Of a stretch of DNA of 64,000 nucleotides, positions 44,106 through 52,557 are shown one piece after another. The number at the start of each line of letters is the position of its first letter. Within the stretch, counting starts at the first letter, position 1. The translations under genes were made by a program, and so were the position numbers. The notes beneath the pieces are model-generated. The model made no database searches. It saw nothing but the letters and a program-made list of their open reading frames with translations, and was not told the DNA's origin. Source of the DNA: Acidobacteriota bacterium (GTDB taxonomy: Bacteria; Acidobacteriota; Terriglobia; Acidiferrales; UBA7541); the NCBI GenBank assembly GCA_003224085.1, contig QHYK01000046.1, positions 1-64,000 on the forward strand, written 5' to 3'.

Positions 44106-45683
44106 ATGACGGGGAGAAACAGCTTGAGGAAGATCGTGGCCACGGTGGCGGTTTTCTTGCTTTTGCCATCGCAGATGGGGGGGCAGAAAACTACGCCGCC
44201 GACGCCGGCGCAGGTCGCGCAGGCTGTGCGCGAGTACCGGATGGAGAATGAGGACCGCATTGTGCGTGAGTTGTGCGAATTCCTGGCGATTCCAAACATT
44301 GCGAGTGACACGCCGAATATTCAGAAAAACGCCGCTCATCTGGTGGAGATGCTAGAAGCGCGCGGAATCGAAACGCATTTGCTGCCGATTACCGGACGCG
44401 GGCCGGTGGTGTTCGGAAAACTGATTTCGGCGGAAGTAAAGCGAACAGTGATTTTTTATGCGCACTACGACGGGCAGCCCGTCGATCCCGCGGCGTGGAC
44501 GGACGGGGCTCCGTTCGAACCTGTGCTCAGAAGCGGAGCGATTGAGGCCGGCGGAAAGCGCATCCCCTTCCCGGCAAACCGCACAAGGATACGCGGCGCG
44601 TATAACGACGACTGGCGGATTTACGCGCGGTCGTCTTCCGATGACAAGTCGCCGATTGTGGCGTTGCTCGCCGCATTGGATGCGCTGCGGGCAAAAAGAA
44701 TTCCGCTGGCGGTGAATCTCAAGGTGATTTTCGAGGGTGAAGAAGAAGCAGGCTCGCCAAACCTGCAAAAAACTCTGGAGCTGCACAAAAACTTGCTGGG
44801 CGCAGACCTGCTTATCACGGCGGATGGGCCGGTGCATCAGAGCGGAGGGCCGTTGGTTTTCTTTGGCAACCGCGGAGATATCGGAATCGACTTGACGGTT
44901 TACGGGCCGGTGCGCGCGTTGCATAGCGGGCATTACGGAAACTGGGCGCCGAACCCGGCCATGGAATTGTCGCGGCTGCTGGCGTCGATGAAAGACGAGG
45001 ATGGGCGCGTGCTGATTGATGGCTACTACGACGACGTCACGCCGTTGGGCAAGGTGGAGAAAGAGGCGCTCGCGGAAATGCCTGACAATGATGCGGAACT
45101 GGAACGCGAACTCGGCATCGCCAAGCCGGAAGGCGGAGGAAGAAAGCTCGTGGATTTGATCATGGAGCCTTCGCTGAACGTCCGGGGATTGCGCAGCGCT
45201 TACGTCGGCGCGCAGGCGCAGAATGTTGTGCCGGACAAGGCCGAAGCTTCGCTCGAGGCGCGTCTGGTGAAGGGCGAGGAACCCAAGAAGAAGTTCGAAC
45301 AGATCGCGGCGTTCATCGGCAGACGAGGATTTTTTGTTGTCGATCACGAGCCGACCATGGAGGAGCGCCGGGCGCATGAGCGGATTGCGAAGGTAATTTA
45401 CGAGGGTGGGTATCGCGCGTCGCGAACGCCGATGGATTTGCCGATGTCGAAGGCAGTTGTGGACGTGGTGAAGGCGGCCGCGGGCAAAGACACCGTAGTC
45501 ATGCCGTCGAGCGGAGGCAGTGTGCCGATGTACATTTTCGACGACTTAGGCATGCAGTGGGTGGGCGTGCCGATCGTGAATTATGACAATCACCAGCACA
45601 GCTCGGATGAGAATTTGCGTCTGGGGCATTTTTGGAGAGGGATGGAAACTTACGGGGCGATTTTGGCGGACTTGAATTGGTGA
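44106..45683 (+). CDS. Secreted M20-family zinc peptidase
   Basis: 525 residues with a signal peptide (LRKIVATVAVFLLLPSQMGG). Di-zinc site: YAHYDGQPVDP, SSDDKSPIVALLAALDAL, the general-base pair in IFEGEEEAGSPN, TADGPV and the C-terminal NYDNHQHSSDENLRLGHF. This resembles the carboxypeptidase/dipeptidase (CNDP-like) branch, with a lid domain between. It probably cleaves peptides in the periplasm. It begins 11 bp after trpD, likely on the same transcript, although no functional link to tryptophan is evident. Confidence 0.9.
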   Translation: MTGRNSLRKIVATVAVFLLLPSQMGGQKTTPPTPAQVAQAVREYRMENEDRIVRELCEFLAIPNIASDTPNIQKNAAHLVEMLEARGIETHLLPITGRGPVVFGKLISAEVKRTVIFYAHYDGQPVDPAAWTDGAPFEPVLRSGAIEAGGKRIPFPANRTRIRGAYNDDWRIYARSSSDDKSPIVALLAALDALRAKRIPLAVNLKVIFEGEEEAGSPNLQKTLELHKNLLGADLLITADGPVHQSGGPLVFFGNRGDIGIDLTVYGPVRALHSGHYGNWAPNPAMELSRLLASMKDEDGRVLIDGYYDDVTPLGKVEKEALAEMPDNDAELERELGIAKPEGGGRKLVDLIMEPSLNVRGLRSAYVGAQAQNVVPDKAEASLEARLVKGEEPKKKFEQIAAFIGRRGFFVVDHEPTMEERRAHERIAKVIYEGGYRASRTPMDLPMSKAVVDVVKAAAGKDTVVMPSSGGSVPMYIFDDLGMQWVGVPIVNYDNHQHSSDENLRLGHFWRGMETYGAILADLNW

Positions 45684-45697
45684 AAAGAAAAAAGATA

Positions 45698-45735
45698 ACG
45701 CAGAGACGCGGAGTACACAGAGAAACGCAGAGAGG
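45698..45735. repeat. ACGCAGAGA-type simple repeat
   Basis: Imperfect tandem units (ACGCAGAGACGCGGAGTACA, CAGAGAAACGCAGAGAGG) in the convergent gap between the peptidase and trpG. It resembles the dispersed CAGAGA arrays seen in intergenic DNA of many genomes. No function is inferred. Confidence 0.6.
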
Positions 45736-45771
45736 ACAACATTTCAACAGTGACGCAGAAGATGCAATCGG

Positions 45772-46335
45772 TCAAAGAGAAAGAAAATTCTGGAGGAGTT
45801 GTTTGCCCGAGTCGGTGAGGACGGATTCGGGGTGGAACTGCACGCCTTCGATTTTGTGGCGGCGGTGACGGAGGCCCATGATGATGCCATCGTCGGTTTC
45901 AGCGGTGACGGCGAGCTCGCGGGGCAGCGATTTTCTTTCGACGATGAGCGAGTGGTAGCGCGTCGCGGTGAGAGGGTCGGGCAGCTGGCGGTAAATATTC
46001 TTGCCGTCGTGATGGATTTTGCTGGTTTTGCCGTGGAAGAGCTTTGGGGCGCGAATGATTTTCCCTCCAAACGCGGCGCCAATAGCCTGATGGCCCAAGC
46101 AAACGCCGAGAATGGGAAATTTCCCGGCGAGTCGTTCGATCAACTCGACCGAGATACCGGCTTCTTGCGGCGTGCAAGGGCCGGGCGAAATCACGATGCG
46201 TTCCGGCTTGCGGCGGGCAATTTCCTCAACGGTGATTTTATCGTTGCGATGGACTTCGACAATGCAACCGAGTTCGCCGAGATACTGTGCGAGGTTGTAG
46301 GTAAACGAGTCGTAGTTGTCCAGCAGCAGAATCAT
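45772..46335 (-). CDS. trpG: Anthranilate synthase glutamine amidotransferase subunit
   Basis: 187 residues, class I glutaminase. Catalytic triad in [18 protein letters not shown] (Cys) and [11 protein letters not shown] (His and Glu); oxyanion strand [14 protein letters not shown]. It gives ammonia to TrpE. Its ATG overlaps the trpE stop by four bases. The same protein may serve p-aminobenzoate synthase (as PabA), since no separate copy is visible in this window. Confidence 0.95.
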   Translation of the reverse strand: MILLLDNYDSFTYNLAQYLGELGCIVEVHRNDKITVEEIARRKPERIVISPGPCTPQEAGISVELIERLAGKFPILGVCLGHQAIGAAFGGKIIRAPKLFHGKTSKIHHDGKNIYRQLPDPLTATRYHSLIVERKSLPRELAVTAETDDGIIMGLRHRRHKIEGVQFHPESVLTDSGKQLLQNFLSL

Positions 46336-47837
46336 CGCGACTTCCCAGCTCGATTTCCTTGAGCCGCCGCTTCCAACGCGGTCAGCAATGCTTTCGACTT
46401 ATTGATGCTCTCTTGATATTCGCCCTCCGGCGTGGAATCCGCAACTATGCCGCCGCCGGCCTGCACGTAGGCAACTCCGTTTTTCACGATCATCGTGCGC
46501 AGAGCGATGCAGGAGTCGAGGTTGCCCGCGAAATCGAGGTAGAGAATGCCACCGGCGTAAATGCCGCGGCGCGTGCGCTCGAGTTGCTCGATGATTTCCA
46601 TGGCGCGCACTTTGGGGGCGCCGGAAACGGTTCCCGCCGGGAAACAAGCCATCAGCGCATCAAAGCAATCCACGTCTTCACGGAGGCGCCCGCGAAGGCT
46701 CGAAACGATGTGCATGACGTGCGAATAACGCTCGACGGTCAGCAGTTTTTCGACTTTCACCGTGCCGTATTCGCAGACGCGGCCAAGATCGTTGCGGCCG
46801 AGGTCGACGAGCATGATGTGCTCGGCACGCTCCTTTTCGCTCGCCAGCATTTCGCGCTCGAGGCGTTGGTCTTCCGCTTCGTCTTTGCCGCGGCGACGCG
46901 TGCCAGCGATGGGCCGATAAAAGACGTCGCGTCCCTGAACCTTGACGAGCATTTCCGGGGAGCTGCCGACCACGGCAACGTCGTTGAGCTGAAGATAGAA
47001 AAGATAGGGCGAGGGATTCAGAGCGCGCAACTGGCGATAGATTTCAAACGGACTGGCCTGCGCTTTCACCGAGAAGCGCTGGCTCAGCACGACCTGGAAA
47101 ATATCGCCGGCCCGGATGTACTGCTTGGCCTTTCGAACGATGTCCAAGTATTCCGGTCGGCGGAAATTCGAAGATTCATTCATAGCTGCCCGCTTGGGAG
47201 ATTGCCAGGAAGTTTTCGGGCGTTCCGCGGCGACCGGTTCTTCGAGAAGCTGGTGCGTTTGCCTGATCTCGCGCACCGCAGCGTCGTAGTTCGCCCGCAA
47301 GCGGCCATGGCCTTCGGTGAAAACATTGCGGACAATCCACAAACGGTGCTGGACGTGATCGAAGGCGATGAGCCCGTGGTAGAACATGAGCACAGCATCG
47401 TAAAGGCCGATTTCATCCTGCAGGCGCTTGGGAAGGCGCTCGATGAGGCGAACCATGTCGTAGCTGAAGTAGCCGATCGCTCCCGCAATCAGCGGAGGCA
47501 AGCCCGGCAGCCGAACGGGGCGGAAGCGCTCGATGCGCTCGCGCAAGAAAGAGATGGGATCGCGCTCTTCCCAAATGAGTCGCTCGCGATTTTCCAGGAC
47601 GCAAGCGCCATTGCCATAGCGAAAAACTTCCTCTGGATGAGCGCCAGCGAACGTATAGCGCGCGATTTTCTCGCCGCCTTCTACGCTTTCCAGGAGAAAC
47701 GAGTACCGCGCGCCTTGCGCGATGCGGAGATAGGCGCTCACCGGGGTCAAAAGGTCGGCGGAAAATACATCGTAAACAGGGATGAGGTTTCCCTGCTTCG
47801 CGAGACGCTGGAATTCGCGGAAGTCGGGCTGAATCAT
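46332..47837 (-). CDS. trpE: Anthranilate synthase component I
   Basis: 501 residues; converts chorismate to anthranilate. It has the N-terminal regulatory half with [18 protein letters not shown], carrying the LLES element of the tryptophan pocket, which suggests feedback inhibition. The catalytic half has [53 protein letters not shown], and [20 protein letters not shown]. The ATG has no ribosome site of its own but overlaps the stop of a nine-codon leader ORF that has one. It follows aroDE and a terminator-like hairpin. Confidence 0.96.
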   Translation of the reverse strand: MIQPDFREFQRLAKQGNLIPVYDVFSADLLTPVSAYLRIAQGARYSFLLESVEGGEKIARYTFAGAHPEEVFRYGNGACVLENRERLIWEERDPISFLRERIERFRPVRLPGLPPLIAGAIGYFSYDMVRLIERLPKRLQDEIGLYDAVLMFYHGLIAFDHVQHRLWIVRNVFTEGHGRLRANYDAAVREIRQTHQLLEEPVAAERPKTSWQSPKRAAMNESSNFRRPEYLDIVRKAKQYIRAGDIFQVVLSQRFSVKAQASPFEIYRQLRALNPSPYLFYLQLNDVAVVGSSPEMLVKVQGRDVFYRPIAGTRRRGKDEAEDQRLEREMLASEKERAEHIMLVDLGRNDLGRVCEYGTVKVEKLLTVERYSHVMHIVSSLRGRLREDVDCFDALMACFPAGTVSGAPKVRAMEIIEQLERTRRGIYAGGILYLDFAGNLDSCIALRTMIVKNGVAYVQAGGGIVADSTPEGEYQESINKSKALLTALEAAAQGNRAGKSR

Positions 47838-47863
47838 GGGCGCACGAGTTTACGGTCGGACAT
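47834..47863 (-). CDS. Nine-residue leader ORF coupled to trpE
   Basis: ATG 47863, preceded at 5 bases by GGAG (47872-47869), reads MSDRKLVRP and stops with TGA, which overlaps the trpE ATG (ATGA at 47837-47834). It contains no tryptophan codon, so it is not a classic attenuator peptide. Its likely job is to deliver ribosomes to trpE by termination-reinitiation. Confidence 0.5.
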   Translation of the reverse strand: MSDRKLVRP

Positions 47864-47872
47864 GGAAACTCC

Positions 47873-47900
47873 AAAATAAAAAGCGTTCATTCAATGAGCG
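47873..47900 (-). terminator. Weak terminator between aroDE and trpE
   Basis: Minus strand: CGCTCAT-TGA-ATGAACG hairpin (one mismatch) followed by CTTTTTATTTT. It lies 36 bp after the aroDE stop. It may end aroDE messages or act as an attenuator for trpEG. Confidence 0.55.
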
Positions 47901-47936
47901 TGATTGTCGGTTCTTTGCGGCGCGTTGGGAGAGAGA

Positions 47937-49439
47937 CTAAGGACGCCATCGCAGGGCGGAAAGGACGGCACGGCGCATGGCCGCTTCAGGGGCGTGCTTC
48001 CCGATCCACACTTCCCATTGCGCGAAACCTTGCGCGAGAAACATTTCCACTCCGGACACCGTGGCCATCCCCTTTTGCGCCGCAATCTCCAAGAGTTTGG
48101 TTCTCTTGGGGCGGTAGATAAGATCCATGACGATGCGACATTGTAACTCACCAGCCGACAAAGGGGAAATGGCTTCGTACGGGTGCATGCCAACGGGCGT
48201 GGCATGGAGGATGGCGTCAAAGGTCTCTTTGCGCAGAGCGCGGCGAGGAACCGCTTCCCCGCCCACGGCGCGGGCCAACTCTTTCGCGGCCACTTCACGC
48301 CGCGCGCAGATGAAAACTTGAGCTCCCGCACGCGCCAGGGCAAACGCCGCGGCACGTGCCGAACCGCCTGCGCCGAAAATCAACACGCGGCTGCCCCGAA
48401 TGCGAAGCTTCTTTTGCAGTGCGCGAAGCACGCCGGCGTAATCCGTATTGCAGCCATAGAGTGAGCCATCGCGCCGGACCACCACCGTGTTGACTGCGCC
48501 AATCTCGGCGGCCAAGGGTTCGCATTCATCCAAATGTCTTAGGATGGACTGCTTGTGGGGGATGGTGACGCTGAAGCCGCGAATACCAAATTCAGGGATA
48601 GCTTTCAGAAAATCGCCGAGACGATGCACCAGAAACGGAAGGTAGACAGCGTTGATGCGGCGTGCCGCGAATCCCGTGTTGTGGAGCAAGGGCGAGAGCG
48701 AATGGCCGATGGGATCGCCAATCACACCATAAACTCGCGTGGCACGGTTGAACAAGTGGGCGCGGTAAAGTTTGAGCATTTCGTCCAAAGAAACCTGGCC
48801 CGGCGCGGTGGCTTCCGCCACTGGGGCGTAGGCGAGCGCGCTTCCTTCGCGCAGGGCAAGAAGGCGCGCAGGCAGCCCAACGTCACCCATAGGCACGGCC
48901 ACAAAGTTTCGAGAGTGCCTCGCAACTTTCAGGAGGCGAACGCTGTCGGCGATGGTTTTGGCTTGGGCGGCGATTTTCACGGCGTCCACCTGACCGTGCC
49001 GCGCAACAACAATTTCCCGAGGCAGTTTTGGCGTGCGCTCGAAGTCGTGAATGGAGAGCAGGATACGCCTAGGCGCCGGAAAGGCGCGCAGGAAGCCTTC
49101 CGGCAGTTCGCGGAAGGTTTCCATTTCGATGTCGCACCATTGGCAACCTGCGTCGCGAGCCTGGGTGAGCCAATAGACCTGGCAGCCAATGTCTCCGGTA
49201 AACTTTCCCCCACTTTCCTCGCGACGGCAAGTGGCGAGAAAAGTCACGCTCGAGGGGCGATACTTCCGCAGCCAGCGCAGGAACCGCGAGCGCTCGGTAT
49301 CGCTTTTCAGCCAATCGAGGCGCAGCTCAACGGTTCGCGCGCTGCGCAACGCCCCACGCACCTGACGGGTCATCTCCGCAGCCGTGGAGGCTGCCGCGAC
49401 AGCACAAATCCGCCGGACTCCAGCGCCAAACAGAGCCAT
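47937..49439 (-). CDS. aroDE: Bifunctional 3-dehydroquinate dehydratase / shikimate dehydrogenase
   Basis: 500 residues from ATG 49439. The frame stays open upstream to 50174, but that part is only the antisense of the next gene. Residues ~1-225 are a type I dehydroquinase: VELRLDWL, catalytic His in LLSIHDFERTP and Schiff-base Lys in VDAVKIAAQA. Residues ~230-500 are shikimate dehydrogenase: VYGVIGDPIGHSLSPLLHN, catalytic Lys in SVTIPHKQSI, GAVNTVV, NTDYAGVL and NADP loop IFGAGGSARAAAFAL. The fusion catalyses two successive steps (dehydroquinate to dehydroshikimate to shikimate). Such fusions are typical of plants and chlamydiae and occur in some other bacteria. Confidence 0.94.
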   Translation of the reverse strand: MALFGAGVRRICAVAAASTAAEMTRQVRGALRSARTVELRLDWLKSDTERSRFLRWLRKYRPSSVTFLATCRREESGGKFTGDIGCQVYWLTQARDAGCQWCDIEMETFRELPEGFLRAFPAPRRILLSIHDFERTPKLPREIVVARHGQVDAVKIAAQAKTIADSVRLLKVARHSRNFVAVPMGDVGLPARLLALREGSALAYAPVAEATAPGQVSLDEMLKLYRAHLFNRATRVYGVIGDPIGHSLSPLLHNTGFAARRINAVYLPFLVHRLGDFLKAIPEFGIRGFSVTIPHKQSILRHLDECEPLAAEIGAVNTVVVRRDGSLYGCNTDYAGVLRALQKKLRIRGSRVLIFGAGGSARAAAFALARAGAQVFICARREVAAKELARAVGGEAVPRRALRKETFDAILHATPVGMHPYEAISPLSAGELQCRIVMDLIYRPKRTKLLEIAAQKGMATVSGVEMFLAQGFAQWEVWIGKHAPEAAMRRAVLSALRWRP

Positions 49440-49607
49440 CCCCCGCCCGAGTATTGCCAAAGCATTGAAAATACGGCTCCTAGTATGCCGTATCAAATGT
49501 GTAAAGCAACGTCGGTCTGCGGGTTGACGCGAGGGACCCGCCTTGATAGTTTCGCTTAGAAAAGTGCTCGCACGGCCGGTTCGGCGTGTCTTCGAAGGAG
49601 TCGTGGA

Positions 49608-50483
49608 ATGCGCGCTAAAATAGCTGGATTGTCTTTGGCGGTAATGCTGAGTGCGACCGCGGGCTGGGCGCAAGAGATCCGCACAGCTCCGAAGGTAATA
49701 ACCGCGCCCGACTACAACATGATCAATTGCTCGGGTTTTGTGACGGACCAGAAAGTGCCGGATGAATTCCGGCTCGTCTCCGGAGAGCAGTCGAACTACA
49801 AACTCACCTGGACTAGCGGCGACTACGTCTATATTAACCGCGGGCAAGACAAGGGCATTCGTGCGGGCGACCGGTTCCTCGTGGTGCGGCCCGATGATTA
49901 TGTCGGCGACGTGCCATGGTTCAAGTGGCAGGAAAAGCTGATGAAGGCCATGGGGACGAGGTATGTCGATGCCGGACAATTGCGCGTGGTTAACGTTCAA
50001 CCAAAGGTTTCTGTAGCCCAAATCATCTTCTCCTGCAACTATATGCAGCGCGGAGACTACGTCCTGCCGTACCAGGAGCGGACGACCCCGCCCTTCAAGG
50101 AAGCTGCTGCATTCGATCATTTTGCGCCGGTGAGCGGAAAGCCCGTGGCGATGGTGGTGAACGGGAAGGATCACATGGCGTCGTACGGGATGAACAGCGC
50201 GGTGTACATAAACCTAGGAACCAACCAAGGCGTTAAGATTGGCGATTACTTCCGGATCTTCCGGTATCAGGGCACGGCTGCCGAAACGGTGCCGCAGACG
50301 AAAGATTATCAATTCATGATGTATGGGTTCGGAAGCGCGCCACAGCGGTATTCCTGGAACGACCTGCCTCGCGAGGTTCTGGGCGAGGGCATCGTCATCA
50401 ATGTGAGCCGCAATTCATCCACGGTAATGATCACACTGAGCTCCTCTGCGATCTACGCAGGCGACTATACCGAACTCGAATAG
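49608..50483 (+). CDS. Secreted protein with duplicated FlgT-C-like motif, function unknown
   Basis: 291 residues; strong ribosome site GAAGGAG 8 bases before the ATG; signal peptide GLSLAVMLSATAGWA. Two copies of one motif stand out: DYVYINRGQDKGIRAGDRFLVVR and SAVYINLGTNQGVKIGDYFRIFR. Each precedes a strand-rich segment ending in a Val/Ile-rich strand (VSVAQIIFSC; NSSTVMITLSS). The Y-[IL]-N-x-G-x-x-x-G-[IV]-x-x-G-D pattern is like the C-terminal domain of flagellar assembly protein FlgT, but no flagellar genes are near. It is probably a periplasmic or surface beta-domain protein. Confidence 0.75.
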   Translation: MRAKIAGLSLAVMLSATAGWAQEIRTAPKVITAPDYNMINCSGFVTDQKVPDEFRLVSGEQSNYKLTWTSGDYVYINRGQDKGIRAGDRFLVVRPDDYVGDVPWFKWQEKLMKAMGTRYVDAGQLRVVNVQPKVSVAQIIFSCNYMQRGDYVLPYQERTTPPFKEAAAFDHFAPVSGKPVAMVVNGKDHMASYGMNSAVYINLGTNQGVKIGDYFRIFRYQGTAAETVPQTKDYQFMMYGFGSAPQRYSWNDLPREVLGEGIVINVSRNSSTVMITLSSSAIYAGDYTELE

Positions 50484-50509
50484 CGCACTGAAGCTGACCC
50501 TGCCATCTG

Positions 50510-50546
50510 CTCGGCCCGCGCGCATTCCCGGCGCGAGTCGTTTTTT
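50510..50546 (+). terminator. Probable terminator of the FlgT-like gene
   Basis: CGCGC/GCGCG stem, extended by CTC/GAG with a bulge, then AGTCG and TTTTTT. It starts about 26 bp after the stop codon. Confidence 0.5.
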
Positions 50547-50576
50547 CTGTGGCTCGCCAAGTCTCAACCATTCGCG

Positions 50577-51155
50577 TCAGGGAGAAGCGATTATGTTTTT
50601 CCCGGATGGCGTACTATCCGAGAAAACCTCGCACGTAAACCCAAAAAGGCGGGTTTCCGCCTGTTTCCACGCGTCACGCCGTAGACCGGCTTTCCGGCAG
50701 GTTTCTTCGAGAAACTGCTCGCGAGTGAGCTGATGTTCGATGGCGACCTTAGGCAGAAGAAGCCCGCGTTGCGAACTGTTGACGATCAAGATGCCATGTC
50801 GCCCAATTTCAATGGCCTCGGGAAGAATCGGCTCCAAAGCAGAAAGCAAGGAAATCTCAATGCTCATCTCCTCAAGTTGAGGTTCCTGCAAGGGAGTAAA
50901 ACGAGGGTCCTCCAGCGCGGCGCTGACCGCACAGCGTACAATAGCCTCTCCCAAGGACTCGCTAGGTTCAGTCACTCCGATGCATCCCTGCAGGCGCCCG
51001 GAAACAGACAGAGTGACGAAAACACCGCGTCGTTCGGAGAAGATTCCTTCCTGAGGGATGACTTCGGGTAATTTGCGGCCGAGGACCGCCTCGCGGATAG
51101 CCTGACGGGCCAGTTCCAGGGCCGCACGCTGGTCGCTTTCAGAGAGGTACGGCAT
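50577..51155 (-). CDS. AMMECR1-domain protein
   Basis: 192 residues from ATG 51155, which overlaps the end of pgsA by 17 bp; a longer in-frame start at 51221 lies wholly inside pgsA and is not favoured. The AMMECR1 signature is seen in FSERRGVFVTLSVSGRLQGCIGV (the RGCIG-like motif), AVSAALEDPRFTPL, EISLLSALEPI, and GLLLPKVAIEHQLTREQFLEETCRKAGL. The domain is widespread in archaea, eukaryotes and some bacteria. Its biochemical role is unknown; a nucleic-acid or catalytic function has been suggested. Confidence 0.88.
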   Translation of the reverse strand: MPYLSESDQRAALELARQAIREAVLGRKLPEVIPQEGIFSERRGVFVTLSVSGRLQGCIGVTEPSESLGEAIVRCAVSAALEDPRFTPLQEPQLEEMSIEISLLSALEPILPEAIEIGRHGILIVNSSQRGLLLPKVAIEHQLTREQFLEETCRKAGLRRDAWKQAETRLFGFTCEVFSDSTPSGKNIIASP

Positions 51156-51765
51156 CCTGCGACTTCTTGCGTGCTTCAAGCATGCGCAATTTGCGGCGTT
51201 GCTTGATGCTGTCGTCCACATGGCTCCAGAAGCGAAGGAAATACTGCGCGGCAGATATCAAAGCGCTAACGACCACAAGCCACATCAGAGCGAGGCCCAA
51301 GAGGTTCATCGAAGGATGTCTTGCAGCCACGATCACAATCGCCACGGCACAGACCTGCAAGACCATTTTTGTCTTTCCGAGGGTGGACGCTTGGATGGTA
51401 AATCCTTCCGCGGAGGCGATGTTTCGCAGCCCCAGTACGGTGAATTCTCGTCCAATGATGATTACGACCATCCAGGCCTTGACGAGATGCATGTCCACCA
51501 GAGCGATGAACGCCGCGGAAATCAGCAGCTTATCGGCAATGGGGTCGAGAAGAATGCCCAGCGTGGTCACTTGTAGGCGCCTGCGCGCAAAATAGCCATC
51601 CGCCCAGTCCGTGGCCGCCGCCAGTAGCAGGATCAGCACGCCCCAAACTTCAAAGTGGACGGAAAATCCAAACATGTCCACCGTAGGGCTGCGAGTAAGG
51701 AGAATCACAATGAGCACGGGAACGAAGAATATCCGCAGTAACGTCAGTGAGTTCGGAAGGTTCAT
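51139..51765 (-). CDS. pgsA: CDP-diacylglycerol-glycerol-3-phosphate 3-phosphatidyltransferase
   Basis: 208 residues with about five membrane helices. It has the CDP-alcohol phosphotransferase motif DGxxAR-x8-GxxxDxxxD, in DWADGYFARRRLQVTTLGILLDPIADK. N-terminal MNLPNSLTLLRIFFVP and GREFTVLGLRNIA are further PgsA marks. It forms phosphatidylglycerol phosphate in the inner membrane. It is followed by the overlapping AMMECR1-domain gene. Confidence 0.95.
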   Translation of the reverse strand: MNLPNSLTLLRIFFVPVLIVILLTRSPTVDMFGFSVHFEVWGVLILLLAAATDWADGYFARRRLQVTTLGILLDPIADKLLISAAFIALVDMHLVKAWMVVIIIGREFTVLGLRNIASAEGFTIQASTLGKTKMVLQVCAVAIVIVAARHPSMNLLGLALMWLVVVSALISAAQYFLRFWSHVDDSIKQRRKLRMLEARKKSQDAVPL

Positions 51766-52299
51766 AAGCGAATGACGGCAAGGTGCCGCCTTGTGGCTTC
51801 AGCCACTGGAGTTTCACTATAGACTTCGGAAAAAGAGGCGTCAACACGTCGCAGGGTCGGTCGGAACCGGGCCAAAGCTAGAAAACGATGCGCTTTACCG
51901 CGGCTTTTGCAGTTTTTTTAGATACCCTGTGGTTAACAGGTCGCGCCTGTTGCGCCGGGAGGCACTTACTCGCGCAGCTTAAGGAGATTGCTGCAAGACT
52001 GTGCAAATGTGCTCGAGCCCACACAACCTAAAGAAGCCAGAGATTAGCACTGTTAACCGACGATGAATAACAATAACTATTGCCTTATCAACACGTTATG
52101 GATGGCCTCGCAGAAATGGTTTCCCCTAACTCAAAAAAACGCCCATGCCTGCCGAGAAGTGGGGTTCTCAGTTTCCACAGCGTTTTCCACAGGCAGTGAG
52201 AGGTCAAAGAACCAGGTTTTCCCCGATCCCAAGTGGCGCAGAATGAAGGACTAACGAGATTTCCGACTGTTTACCTATCCGTAATAAGCCACAAGGCCG
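51766..52299. other. AT-rich intergenic region with DnaA-box-like cluster
   Basis: 534 bp without a credible gene, richer in A/T than its surroundings (especially 52050-52140). It contains four DnaA-box-like 9-mers: TTAACCACA (minus, 51936-51928), TTATCAACA (52085-52093), GTTTCCACA (52171-52179) and TTTTCCACA (52183-52191). The last fits the TTWTNCACA consensus fully and the others miss by one base. A perfect AACAGG/CCTGTT hairpin lies at 51935-51951. It could be a replication-related DnaA site or a regulatory leader for pgsA. No dnaA or dnaN is nearby. Confidence 0.45.
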
Positions 52300-52500
52300 T
52301 CAGCTAGCGCGCGGTCCGCGAAGCAGCCGCACCGGCAAGAAGAAAAACGCGCTGATGAGACCTAATACTCCGTGGACCGCGATACCGAAAATGCGGAAAG
52401 GCAGAGTGACGAGCCAGACGAACGGGTAAATCACCAGTGCCAGCAGCGCGATGGGCCAGCACAGGACGAACAAAATGCACCATAGGAAGAAAGCAGCCAT
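52300..52500 (-). CDS. Small hydrophobic membrane protein
   Basis: 66 residues from ATG 52500 (ACGAGGTTGCC precedes it). Two long hydrophobic helices (AAFFLWCILFVLCWPIALLALVIYPFVWLV and FGIAVHGVLGLISAFFFLPVRL) make it an integral membrane protein. No family was recognised. The overlapping ORF at 52304-52528 on the same strand is Arg/His-rich with no sense. It lies just upstream of the AT-rich gap, 57 bp after hflX in the same direction. Confidence 0.7.
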   Translation of the reverse strand: MAAFFLWCILFVLCWPIALLALVIYPFVWLVTLPFRIFGIAVHGVLGLISAFFFLPVRLLRGPRAS

Positions 52501-52557
52501 GGCAACCTCGTCTGGAAACCACACACACTCAAAGCAGTTCCCACCGCTCCTCCATTA

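Noticed and set aside
46359-47879. 506-aa plus-strand ORF opposite trpE
   Set aside because: Antisense shadow; trpE motifs on the other strand are complete.
49440-50174. N-terminal extension of aroDE
   Set aside because: It is the antisense of the secreted FlgT-like gene at 49608-50483, and the dehydroquinase domain is complete from 49439.
51766-52299. Possible structural RNA gene (RNase P, tmRNA, 6S) in the AT-rich gap
   Set aside because: None of the universally conserved blocks of these RNAs were found; only DnaA-box-like sites and one hairpin stand out.
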